Assembly: GCA_022446985.1 (NCBI GenBank)
Contig: JAKVBD010000013.1
Span: 21,431 to 85,430 of the forward strand
DNA length: 64,000 nucleotides
Reading direction: 5' to 3'
DNA from: Lentisphaerales bacterium
GTDB taxonomy: Bacteria; Verrucomicrobiota; Lentisphaeria; Lentisphaerales; Lentisphaeraceae
A program made the translations under genes and the position numbers. Within the stretch, counting starts at the first letter, position 1; every line of letters begins with the position of its first letter. The notes under the pieces were generated by a model. It had not been told where the DNA came from. It did no database searches and worked only from the letters and a program-made list of their open reading frames with translations. This document shows positions 7,830 through 15,872 of the stretch, piece by piece.

Positions 7830-9020
7830 TTAAGACATTATATCATCGATCAGGCGAGGCACCAGTTTATCGCCGATTAAGTGGGTCTCAACAAGCTCTT
7901 CTATATCATCCGCCTGTACTTCCTTATACCATATGCCATCTGGATAAACCGCCATGGTTGGACCTTCTCCACAACGCCCCATGCAAGATGTCCTGGTGAC
8001 GATAATTTCTTTATTTTTGCCACATTTTTTCAACTCATTGCGCAAGCACGCAAGTGTTTTAATCGCGCCTTTATCAACACAATCAACATTCCCGCAGACA
8101 AGCACATGCTTTTTAATCGGCTTATGGGTATGCTCTTGTGGCATCGCCTGGTTGTGAGTAAAAGTGTGGCGCTGACTCATAAGCAGGGCTTTTAATCCCC
8201 CCAGATGATCCTCTTGTTTGGGAAGAGGAACTCGATAACGACAGCCATCACATGCGAGATTATAAGATTTATCCTCAGCTTGGCTTAAGCGATCAGTAAT
8301 CGTTTCAAAAAGTAAATTGTGAGCTTCCAAAGGAGGCGCCATTTTTGCTTTTACCCATGGGAAGTCCCGGTTAAACTCCTCAACCTGCTGTTGAATTCGT
8401 TCTATAAGAACTCCAGTTAGCAGAAAATAAGGGATGACTAAGAGCTTTTTGGGTTTAATTCGCGCCATTAATTCAAGAGCTTCTTGTAGTTTCGGCTCAG
8501 TTATCCCAATGAAACAAGGTAACACCCATTGAAAACCACGACCTTCTGAAAAACTGCGCGACTGTTTATAAAAGTCACTATTTGCATCTGGGTCACTTGA
8601 ACCACGACCTATAAAAACAACGGCAGTATCGCTGTTGTCACTTGATTCAGAAAGGAGTCCGGTTTCTGTCCCCCTTAAAAAGGCCAATTGAGCCATTTTA
8701 GGATGAGGCCCCAGTACATCAGCTGCCTTGAAGTTAACATTTGGAAATTCTTTACGTACTTCATCGAGAACAAGAGGAATGTCATTTTTGGCGTGGCCTG
8801 CTCTAAAGAGTAGCAGCGGCATCACTGTCACTTCACTCGATTCCTCTGCAGCTTGGCGAATAGCATCTCCCATGAATGGTTTAGCCAGCTCAATATAGCC
8901 ATGATAAACTTTAACGTCTGGAGTAAAGTCCTGATAGGCCTCTACTAGAGCTTCGAAATTCTCATTTGAATTTCCCCGGCGGCTACCATGACCAATAAAA
9001 ACGACAGCTTTTTTGCTCAT
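7830..9020 (-). CDS. cbiX: Sirohydrochlorin cobaltochelatase CbiX (long form) fused to a 2Fe-2S thioredoxin-like domain
   Basis: Inserts Co2+ into sirohydrochlorin. Residues 4-115 and 132-245 are two tandem CbiX-type domains. The first keeps the chelatase histidines (His11 in VFIGHGS, His76 in RAGHAKND); in the second the first His is replaced by Arg139 (VFIGRGS), so only one active site is expected. A CDGC motif (257-260) and a His-rich linker (about 285-300) follow, then a 2Fe-2S ferredoxin of the thioredoxin fold (about 303-385) with cysteines at 309 and/or 314, 325, and CMGRC at 346-350. Long CbiX proteins in other bacteria also carry Fe-S sites. It overlaps the AAA+ ATPase gene by 4 bases. 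Confidence 0.9.
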   Translation of the reverse strand: MSKKAVVFIGHGSRRGNSNENFEALVEAYQDFTPDVKVYHGYIELAKPFMGDAIRQAAEESSEVTVMPLLLFRAGHAKNDIPLVLDEVRKEFPNVNFKAADVLGPHPKMAQLAFLRGTETGLLSESSDNSDTAVVFIGRGSSDPDANSDFYKQSRSFSEGRGFQWVLPCFIGITEPKLQEALELMARIKPKKLLVIPYFLLTGVLIERIQQQVEEFNRDFPWVKAKMAPPLEAHNLLFETITDRLSQAEDKSYNLACDGCRYRVPLPKQEDHLGGLKALLMSQRHTFTHNQAMPQEHTHKPIKKHVLVCGNVDCVDKGAIKTLACLRNELKKCGKNKEIIVTRTSCMGRCGEGPTMAVYPDGIWYKEVQADDIEELVETHLIGDKLVPRLIDDIMS

Positions 9021-10243
9021 GGATTTAACTCCTGTTGTTTTTCTAAAGAAAGATTAAACATCTCTGCTTTTTCGACATGACCGGCTGAGATGAACTTAGC
9101 CTGATCCTGCGTAGCTAAATCGCCCGCTGCTCTAATTAAGCCTCCAAGTTCGCGTAGTCGAACCGTTAAAAAGTTTTCTTTCTCTGCTCTCTCTGAAGCA
9201 TCTTTTAAAACACTTTCTATGGCGCTTAAATCCAGGTGTGGAATTTTCTTGTCTCGTTGAACTTCCTGAGCCATAAATTGAATAAGTTTTTCGCGATTTT
9301 CTACAGTATCAGGCATTTCTGTAGAAGTGAAAATTTCATAACCATAACCGCGAATGCGAGATCGCAGGGCAACATGAATATTTTCAACATCTGGTAGATT
9401 TCCTGCCAGAACCAGATTGAAATCACAAGGAACAGGTTCTGACCTGACCATCATCCCACTGGAACCGGCACTCCGGCCAATAATTGCCAATTCCTTATTT
9501 TGAATAGCACTCAGCAAACTTTGCTGCGACTCCAAAGAAAGGGTCGATATCTCGTCTAAAAAAAGAACACCTTTATCCGCCCTGTGAACAGCTCCGGCTT
9601 CAAGTAATTTGTGAACTGGCGATTCCGCCCCACCTGATTGATAGGGGTCGTGTCGCACATCTCCGAGCAAGGCCCCTGATTGACTGCCGGTTGCATCTAC
9701 GAAAGGAGCCTTAGCCCGATTGGCATTATTAACCAGAATTTTAGGGATTTTTATTGATCTGTGATTGAAAACATATTTTCTGGCAAGGTAAATCATAAAT
9801 AATACAAAAGCACCACCTAAAAGGATTGCTGGAGAGTCATGCTTTACCGCGAGAAACAAAGACAGGAAAAAAGTGGCTATGGCCAACACCCAGAGAATGA
9901 AATTTTCTGTGGAAAGAGCCTTGCGTTGAGCCGCACGAGCCAGATCAATCTTTGTCATGCCTTCACCGGCTTTTAATTGACATATCTTAGGCAGCAAAGG
10001 CTCTTCACTATTTTCATAGGAGATAATATCTGAAAGCTCGGGCTTTGAAAGAAGTTCAGCCAACGCTTGACCAAGCATACTTTTACCGGTACCGGGATCA
10101 CCAACGATGAGTAGAAAACGCTTTTGCTGGGCTGCCAAACGCACTACTTCTACAGCGTGATCCTGACCAATTATCCGGTCTATAAGCTTGTCAGGAAGAC
10201 ATACATCAGCCGTAGACTCAATGATATTTCCCCTAAAGTTCAT
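9017..10243 (-). CDS. Membrane-inserted LonB-like AAA+ ATPase lacking the protease domain
   Basis: Walker A GDPGTGKS at 48-55, then two membrane helices (about 115-133 and 137-155) inserted before Walker B LFLDE (227-231), exactly the layout of archaeal LonB. The segment VDATGSQSGALLGDVRHDP and the following GGAESPVHKLLEAGAVHRADKG also follow LonB. The protein stops after the helical lid at residue 408, so the Ser-Lys protease domain (about 200 residues in LonB) is absent. It is therefore probably an ATP-driven remodelling factor or metal-insertion motor rather than a protease. It overlaps cbiX by 4 bases and abuts the upstream secreted protein gene. A role with CbiX (compare ChlI/CobS-type chelatase ATPases) or with cobalt uptake is inference. 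Confidence 0.8.
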   Translation of the reverse strand: MNFRGNIIESTADVCLPDKLIDRIIGQDHAVEVVRLAAQQKRFLLIVGDPGTGKSMLGQALAELLSKPELSDIISYENSEEPLLPKICQLKAGEGMTKIDLARAAQRKALSTENFILWVLAIATFFLSLFLAVKHDSPAILLGGAFVLFMIYLARKYVFNHRSIKIPKILVNNANRAKAPFVDATGSQSGALLGDVRHDPYQSGGAESPVHKLLEAGAVHRADKGVLFLDEISTLSLESQQSLLSAIQNKELAIIGRSAGSSGMMVRSEPVPCDFNLVLAGNLPDVENIHVALRSRIRGYGYEIFTSTEMPDTVENREKLIQFMAQEVQRDKKIPHLDLSAIESVLKDASERAEKENFLTVRLRELGGLIRAAGDLATQDQAKFISAGHVEKAEMFNLSLEKQQELNP

Positions 10244-10834
10244 TTATTCTGGTCTTCCTGAAGCCATTTTAACTGAAATGGTGTAACCTGCGACCATAAA
10301 TGCCGCACAAATTACTAAAAGTAGAATCATCGTTTTGATGACAACTCCGGCAGGCGGATCAATGCCTTCGACACCAACAATCATTTCTGCTTTAATTGGC
10401 TTAAAAAGACCCTGCGTTTTAGGTAGAGCCTTAACAGTTACCATGTGCTCGGCGCCATCAAAAAACTGTTGTCCCCATGAAGCTTTGCCTTGTGGAGCAT
10501 AGATCTGGGTTTTAAAGACTTCTTTGTCATCTTCTATATGAACAAAACTTACTTCATAGATGACATCCTTTTGCAAAGCGGCATCATTTTTAAGTTGGAA
10601 CTCCAAATAGGCCATATCACCAACGCGAGCTTCCCAGACTTCATCTGTATCTTCAGTTCCCAAAGCATTGGCTACATTATTTTGACCACTAATTTCAGCC
10701 TGTGGTATAAGCCTGAGCGACAAGCTAACAGGGCCTTCTTTTTCTAAAACAATATCTTTTGGAGTCAGATCACTAGGTGCATCAGCAAGAGCTATGTTTA
10801 GCAATAGAGCCGTAAGAATAATAAAACGTTTCAT
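10244..10834 (-). CDS. Secreted, C-terminally membrane-anchored protein of unknown function
   Basis: 196 residues: signal peptide MKRFIILTALLLNIALADA, a beta-rich extracytoplasmic domain (about 20-160), and one membrane helix (about 167-187) with a short basic tail. No known domain recognised. The layout resembles NikL/CbiL-type auxiliary periplasmic proteins of nickel/cobalt transporters, but there is no His-rich stretch. It overlaps the next upstream gene by 4 bases and abuts the LonB-like ATPase gene, so the products probably work together at the membrane. Confidence 0.75.
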   Translation of the reverse strand: MKRFIILTALLLNIALADAPSDLTPKDIVLEKEGPVSLSLRLIPQAEISGQNNVANALGTEDTDEVWEARVGDMAYLEFQLKNDAALQKDVIYEVSFVHIEDDKEVFKTQIYAPQGKASWGQQFFDGAEHMVTVKALPKTQGLFKPIKAEMIVGVEGIDPPAGVVIKTMILLLVICAAFMVAGYTISVKMASGRPE

Positions 10835-11334
10835 CCTTCCATCTCCAAAGATTGAGCTGCTGCTTTCGAATAGGCACCTTTACCAATCACCAAACCTGAT
10901 ATAAGGCCAAATATTGCCAGTATGAAGACCAATATGGTAAAGTTCATAACTTCCGATGAATTTTCATTTAGCGAAAAGGACTCTTCTTGAACGTAATCTC
11001 CAGAAGTTAATTTTAGACGGTATTCACCGCGAATGGGGTAAAGATAATCTAATTCATAGTTGTCAGCTTCAGTGTATACAGTGCTATCTATAAGCTTTGT
11101 ACCTTCAACAATCGGAAAATCAGTCGAAATGAAAGATTGTTTCGGAGGACACCAAAGTTCTATTCTTAATTTTTGATTACGCAGCTTTTCAGGGAGTTTA
11201 AAGCGCAGTTTAGCAACTGTGACATCTGGGCCGATTTCATCGAAAGCCGGTTCAGAAGTAACTTCGATTTTTTCCTGGGCACTCAAAAGGGTGGCACTTA
11301 GCATAAGAACCAGACTAAAAAACAAATATTTCAT
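10831..11334 (-). CDS. Secreted, C-terminally membrane-anchored protein of unknown function
   Basis: 167 residues: signal peptide (MKYLFFSLVLMLSATLLSAQ), a beta-sandwich-like extracytoplasmic domain (about 21-128), one membrane helix (about 132-153) and a short cytoplasmic tail. It shares its architecture with the next gene (10244-10834) but obvious sequence identity is lacking. It starts 12 bases after cbtB. The pair may form an extracytoplasmic module for CbtB-dependent cobalt uptake; this rests only on context and topology. Confidence 0.75.
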   Translation of the reverse strand: MKYLFFSLVLMLSATLLSAQEKIEVTSEPAFDEIGPDVTVAKLRFKLPEKLRNQKLRIELWCPPKQSFISTDFPIVEGTKLIDSTVYTEADNYELDYLYPIRGEYRLKLTSGDYVQEESFSLNENSSEVMNFTILVFILAIFGLISGLVIGKGAYSKAAAQSLEMEG

Positions 11335-11346
11335 AGGACAGCCTCT

Positions 11347-11553
11347 CTAGTGGCACGGTATGAGCATTAGCCCATGGCGCAGCTCATGAAAGTAATCGTG
11401 AATATTTGGCGTCGTTGAAAAAAAGACGGTATATAGAACTATGCCGACTATACTCAATAAGATGAGAGCTTGTGTCGCAAGCGACAAATTAAGCGTCTGG
11501 CTTAATTTAATATGTCGTTTTGCTTGCTTTAAAACGTGTTTGTTGTTCATCAT
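11347..11553 (-). CDS. cbtB: CbtB-type cobalt transporter subunit
   Basis: 68 residues with one membrane helix (about 25-46) and a His-rich C-terminus reading HDYFHELRHGLMLIPCH, the kind of metal motif that defines CbtB proteins of B12-regulated cobalt uptake. The partner CbtA (a multi-helix membrane protein) is not next to it; instead two anchored secreted proteins and the LonB-like ATPase follow. The start ATG at 11553 has a ribosome site (ACAGGA) just upstream and the B12 riboswitch directly precedes it, consistent with repression by cobalamin. Confidence 0.8.
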   Translation of the reverse strand: MMNNKHVLKQAKRHIKLSQTLNLSLATQALILLSIVGIVLYTVFFSTTPNIHDYFHELRHGLMLIPCH

Positions 11554-11577
11554 TTTCCTGTTTGTTTTCTATTTCTT

Positions 11578-11722
11578 ATACATGAACAGGTGATGAAAAA
11601 GATTTTTCATTGTCCTGCCGACCGCAGGCGCCTCTCGGACTTTTCAGTATCTGACTCACAAAATTACTTTTGCTCACAGTGGCGGGGCCGTTCCAGAATT
11701 TCACTGGATTCCTGTTATGTAT
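11578..11722 (-). promoter_or_regulatory. Cobalamin riboswitch controlling the cbtB-cbi operon
   Basis: Minus-strand leader with the B12-element consensus: a CAGTGAAATTCTGGAACGG stem region, GCCCCGCCACTGTGAGC, and AGTCAGATACTG. The bases 11711-11722 can pair with 11578-11590 (12 pairs, one bulge), closing the element. A hairpin CCTGC/GCAGG with loop GGTCG (11614-11628) fits the L13 kissing loop. A second hairpin at 11593-11610 (ATGAAAAA/TTTTTCAT) may belong to the expression switch. It lies between the cobB stop and cbtB. Confidence 0.9.
11593..11610 (-). other. Perfect hairpin in the riboswitch expression platform
   Basis: An 8-base inverted repeat ATGAAAAA / TTTTTCAT separated by GA. It lies between the B12-binding core and cbtB. 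Because one arm is T-rich it could act as a transcription pause or weak terminator element, or as an alternative fold. Confidence 0.5.
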
Positions 11723-11727
11723 CTGGC

Positions 11728-11755
11728 AATATGCGCAAGCTTTATTTTTTGTCAA
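11728..11755 (-). promoter_or_regulatory. Probable promoter of the riboswitch-led operon
   Basis: On the minus strand TTGACA (11755-11750) and CATATT (11733-11728) are 16 bases apart and would start transcription just at the riboswitch. The -35 lies across the last codons of cobB. The -10 is weak, so this is a moderate call. Confidence 0.4.
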
Positions 11756-13136
11756 TGACGATTTGGCTGGAGATTATAAGAGAATTCAAAATTCCATTAA
11801 TTACCATAGGGTTAGAAGCAAAGTGAAGGTGCACATATGACGCTATAATTGATTGATTACAGTAACCCTCTCGACGTGGTTTTGAGGCTTTCCGGCGGCC
11901 ACAAACGGTATAGTTCTTAGACCACTTTTGAAGTTCTGACTCTTCAGTAATCTGAGAATAGTGAAATTCATGACCAAAAGCCTTAGTCCCGGCTGGGCCC
12001 AAAATACAATCATGTTCAAATTCAACGGTCATGTATCCGAGCATTTTTCTCTTCTCCAGCATTTCAGTCCCAAAGGGAAGAAGCTGTAACATTGGATACT
12101 TCTCTTGCTCATTTTTACGTAAGAATTGGCTCATATACATCAAGCCACCACACTCAGCATAAAGAAATTTGCCAGTCACGGCATGTTGGCGAATAGCCTC
12201 TAACATACTGGAGTTTTGAGATAGTTCTTGGGCATAGACTTCTGGATAACCTCCGCCTATATAGATGCCATCACAATTTTGCGGAAGAGAACTGTCGTGA
12301 AGCGGGGAAAATTCAACAATCTCAATTCCTGCGGCCTGCAGAGCTTCAAGATTATCCGGGTAGTAAAACTGGAAGGCTTCATCTCGTGCTATGGCAAGCC
12401 GCAGGCCTGTGCTTTCTCTTGTTACTATAGGCTTTTTCTCTGAGAGAAAATCTGGTCTTTGAGCTTTTTCAATAAGCGCATCAATTTTCAAAGAGCTTTC
12501 TATTTCCAGGCCCAGTTCAGCAATAACATTTTCTGCATTGCTATACTGCTCTGCGCTATGGAGCCCTAAGTGGCGTCCGGGTAGTTCAGGTAAGGATTGA
12601 CGTTTAATGGCACCAAGAAGTTCGGGCTGTTGAGCAGCTTCTAAGGCCTGTTCCAGAATACTGAGGTGCCCTGCTGAGCCACAATGGTTGGCAATGACGC
12701 CAGCAAGTGTTACGCTTTCTTCAAATTCATTAAAGCCTTTCACTGTAGCAGCAAAAGAACGGGCACAACCATGCGAATTTGCCACCAGTAAGACAGGAAC
12801 TCCAAGGATAGAGGCAACTTCTGCCGTACTGCCGGTTAAACTTGTTGGCGAAGCTCCATCAAACATTCCCATAACACCTTCCACTATGGCAATGTCATGA
12901 GACTGGCTCGCCTTGTTGAAGAGGTCTTTTACATACTCAGGCCCGGCCATCCAACTGTCCAAATTATAGCAAACATTGCCACTGGCCAATTTTAACCAAC
13001 TAGGATCGAGGTAGTCTGGCCCAACTTTGAAAGTACATACTTTATGGCCTCTTTCCTTGAGAGCGCGTACGAGGCCCAGGCTGATTGAAGTTTTGCCTAC
13101 ACCACTACCGGTACCGCCGATAACTAAACACTTCAT
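11742..13136 (-). CDS. cbiA: Cobyrinic acid a,c-diamide synthase
   Basis: ATP- and glutamine-dependent amidation of the a and c side chains. The N-terminal P-loop GGTGSGVGKTSISLGLV opens the dethiobiotin-synthetase-like domain, and the C-terminal type-I glutamine amidotransferase carries the nucleophile in KFLYAECGGLMYMSQ and the His in the GHEFHYS segment. Length 464 is normal for CbiA/CobB. It overlaps the CobD-CobQ fusion gene by 4 bases. Its C-terminus runs up to the riboswitch promoter, so this gene is upstream of, and not controlled by, that riboswitch unless read-through occurs. Confidence 0.94.
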   Translation of the reverse strand: MKCLVIGGTGSGVGKTSISLGLVRALKERGHKVCTFKVGPDYLDPSWLKLASGNVCYNLDSWMAGPEYVKDLFNKASQSHDIAIVEGVMGMFDGASPTSLTGSTAEVASILGVPVLLVANSHGCARSFAATVKGFNEFEESVTLAGVIANHCGSAGHLSILEQALEAAQQPELLGAIKRQSLPELPGRHLGLHSAEQYSNAENVIAELGLEIESSLKIDALIEKAQRPDFLSEKKPIVTRESTGLRLAIARDEAFQFYYPDNLEALQAAGIEIVEFSPLHDSSLPQNCDGIYIGGGYPEVYAQELSQNSSMLEAIRQHAVTGKFLYAECGGLMYMSQFLRKNEQEKYPMLQLLPFGTEMLEKRKMLGYMTVEFEHDCILGPAGTKAFGHEFHYSQITEESELQKWSKNYTVCGRRKASKPRREGYCNQSIIASYVHLHFASNPMVINGILNSLIISSQIVIDKK

Positions 13137-15667
13137 AGTCCCATTTTCCGATAAATTTCTTGCATGTTGACACTTTCCCGAACCGCATCTGCCAATAAGT
13201 TCAATGAGGGTTCTATATCATAGGGCGTTACATCTTCAATTGACGAAAGAGATTTCTTTTGTCTTAAGTCATTGAGGATAGCTCTTCTAAAGGCATCATT
13301 TTCAAAGAGTCCATGCAAGTAAGTCCCCCAGACATTATTATTTTGTAAACCAAGTATGTCATCTTGATGTTTAAACAAAACTTCAGAACCAAAATTCTGA
13401 GTTTCGCCATGGTGGATTTCATAGCCTTGCAACTTAAGGCCCTTTTGTAAATGTTGAACAGACACTTGCTTGAGAGTTTTGTCTTTAGCCATGGTCGTTA
13501 CTGCTTGCAATAAACCCAAGCCGGCTATAGAAGCCTGAGAAGATTCAATTTTTAAAGGATCAAGAATTTCACTGCCGAGCATTTGGAAACCACCACAAAT
13601 GCCAATGATGTTCACACCTCGGGCTGCAGCATTTTTGAGTTCCTCTTCGAAGCCATTATCGCGAATATACTGTAGGTCAGCCATGGTCGACTTTGAGCCG
13701 GGTAAAATAATTAAATCTGCGGCTTTTAAGTCACTGGGCTGTTTCGCCATATTGAAGCTGACATCCGGCTCAATCAAAAGAGGATCAAAATCGGTAAAGT
13801 TGGCCAAACACGGAGTGTTTAAAGCGACTATTTTGATTTCGCCTTCACAGCCTTGCATAGTGCTGACTTCCCTGAAAGATAAAGAATCTTCTTCAGGTAA
13901 ATTTAAATTGGGAACATAAGGAACCACTCCCACAACAGGTTTACCGGTATGTTGAAGTGTAAAGTCGAGAGCTCCCTGCAGTAGAGAAACATCTCCTCGG
14001 AAACGGTTGACTAAAAAGCCACTGACTAATTTTCTCTCTTCTTGAGTTAAAATGTCCATAGTGCCAATGAAAGATGCAAAGATCCCACCTCGGTCGATAT
14101 CGCCAGCGAGTAAAACCGGTGATCGGGAATAAGACGCCATACCCATATTCACAATATCAGAATGCTTAAGGTTGACCTCTGCCGGACTGCCGGCACCTTC
14201 CAAAACTATGGCATCGAATTCATCGCAAAGAGAATCATAAGATTTTTTCACACCTTCGAAGGCCTGTGGCTTAAACTTGATGTACTCAGGCCAACTCATG
14301 TTACCAATAGCTTTGCCATTGATGATGATTTGAGTCATGCGGTTGCCATTTGGCTTGAGAAGAATCGGATTCATGCGTATATCCGGATCCTGTCGAGCTG
14401 CCTGGGCTTGAACGACCTGTGCCCGGGCTATTTCTAGACCATTTTGAGTCACAAAGGAGTTAAGCGCCATATTCTGCGATTTAAAAGGAGAAATCTTTAA
14501 GCCGTCTTGCAGCATAATTCGGCAAAAAGCCGACACAAGCAGACTTTTACCGGCATTCGATGAAGTCCCCTGAATCATTAGAGAAGGATGCGGGCGGCGC
14601 GGCTTGATCACCTTTTGACCAAAGAATGTCTTCAGTGCTTGAACCAGAACTTTATTATTTTCTGGCTTTTTTACAGCAATTCTAAAGAAGCGTGAGTCAA
14701 GGCCTGTGTAATTTTCGCAAACCCGAATAGCAATTCCATACTTTTGAAGAAGATAATCTGCTAATTCTGGAGCTTGAGATTTACTCAAGCGACAGAGTAA
14801 AAAATTGGCGACCGATGGATAAATGTGCAAGTGGTCTTCCAATGTTGTAAGATCGGCAATCAACTGCTGACGAAATTTCTTTAATTCATCAAAACACTCG
14901 TTGTGGAAATTCGCATCCTGGACAGCTTTTATGCCCGTCGCTTGAGCCAGAGTATTGACCGACCAGTCACAGAGTTTCTTTCGTACTGCTTTAACAATTT
15001 CGGCATTGGCGATCATGCAACCTAAGCGCAAACCTGGAATCGCATAAAACTTGGTAAACGATCTCATGACAATAAGATTTGGAAGCTTCTCTTGAGCGAA
15101 TGAATGCTCATAGCCGGCAAATTCAATAAAGGCTTCATCGATCATCACATAGACTTCCGGAAATTCATTTAGATAACTAAGAACTTCTTCTTTCTGTAAA
15201 AGATTTCCACTGGGATTATTCGGATGAGCCAATATGACTAAGTCTTTAGCCTTGCTATTCTGGCGAAGGATCTGCCAGTCAATTGAAAAATCCCGGTTGA
15301 GTGGTAACTCAAGTACTTCTTTTTCGTTGCTTATGGCCGCATTTTTATAATCTATATAAGCTGGCGAATGAATAATTACCCGCTTTATATTCAAAGCTCT
15401 AGGAAGAGCATAAATCAGTTCGTTGGCGCCATTGCCAAAGAGCAGCATTTCGCTCGGGAGTGACCAGGCTTCACTGACAGCTTCTGTAAGTCTGGAGTTT
15501 TCCGGATCGGGATAATGAGTGATCATATCCAATTCATGACTGATAACTGACCTAAGCCAGGCGGGAGGCCCTAAGGGATTTATATTTGCACTATAATCCA
15601 AAATATCTTCTGCCGACCTTCCTGAAGTCTCTGTCAAGGATCTTATATTTCCACCATGACCGCTCAT
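13133..15667 (-). CDS. cobQ: Fusion of L-threonine-phosphate decarboxylase (CobD) and cobyric acid synthase (CobQ)
   Basis: Two enzymes in 844 residues. Residues 1 to about 345 are an aminotransferase-fold PLP enzyme: DYSANINPLGPP near the start, SPAYIDY, HPNNPSGN, and the PLP lysine Lys206 in RSFTKFYAIPGLRLG; this matches CobD (called CobC in the aerobic pathway), which makes the aminopropanol linker. Residues about 357-844 are CobQ/CbiP: GTSSNAGKSLLVSAFCRI, the GAGSPAEVNL segment, the amidotransferase Cys in GICGGFQMLG and the His in YLHGLFEND. CobQ amidates side chains b, d, e and g. Each half is full length. CbiB, which joins their products, is not in the window. It is the first gene of the minus-strand unit, divergent from cobC. 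Confidence 0.93.
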   Translation of the reverse strand: MSGHGGNIRSLTETSGRSAEDILDYSANINPLGPPAWLRSVISHELDMITHYPDPENSRLTEAVSEAWSLPSEMLLFGNGANELIYALPRALNIKRVIIHSPAYIDYKNAAISNEKEVLELPLNRDFSIDWQILRQNSKAKDLVILAHPNNPSGNLLQKEEVLSYLNEFPEVYVMIDEAFIEFAGYEHSFAQEKLPNLIVMRSFTKFYAIPGLRLGCMIANAEIVKAVRKKLCDWSVNTLAQATGIKAVQDANFHNECFDELKKFRQQLIADLTTLEDHLHIYPSVANFLLCRLSKSQAPELADYLLQKYGIAIRVCENYTGLDSRFFRIAVKKPENNKVLVQALKTFFGQKVIKPRRPHPSLMIQGTSSNAGKSLLVSAFCRIMLQDGLKISPFKSQNMALNSFVTQNGLEIARAQVVQAQAARQDPDIRMNPILLKPNGNRMTQIIINGKAIGNMSWPEYIKFKPQAFEGVKKSYDSLCDEFDAIVLEGAGSPAEVNLKHSDIVNMGMASYSRSPVLLAGDIDRGGIFASFIGTMDILTQEERKLVSGFLVNRFRGDVSLLQGALDFTLQHTGKPVVGVVPYVPNLNLPEEDSLSFREVSTMQGCEGEIKIVALNTPCLANFTDFDPLLIEPDVSFNMAKQPSDLKAADLIILPGSKSTMADLQYIRDNGFEEELKNAAARGVNIIGICGGFQMLGSEILDPLKIESSQASIAGLGLLQAVTTMAKDKTLKQVSVQHLQKGLKLQGYEIHHGETQNFGSEVLFKHQDDILGLQNNNVWGTYLHGLFENDAFRRAILNDLRQKKSLSSIEDVTPYDIEPSLNLLADAVRESVNMQEIYRKMGL

Positions 15668-15872
15668 GAAAAATTTTGCTCCGAATTAATATTTGTCAGC
15701 AACGTAAACGGCCTGCTTGGAAAAACAAACGCAATTTTTCAAAAGAACTTATAGTGAGCTCGCTTATGATCTCTCTGAAACTTTCCTGCAATAGTATTAA
15801 TTTCTTTCAGCTATTGTTTAGTAAGCAAAGTCCTTTAGATTGCCATAATTCAGATTAAGGAATCACTCAAAC

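Noticed and set aside
15668..15872. B12 riboswitch between cobD-cobQ and cobC
   Set aside because: The gap lacks the GCCACTG and AGTCAG boxes seen in the two real elements.
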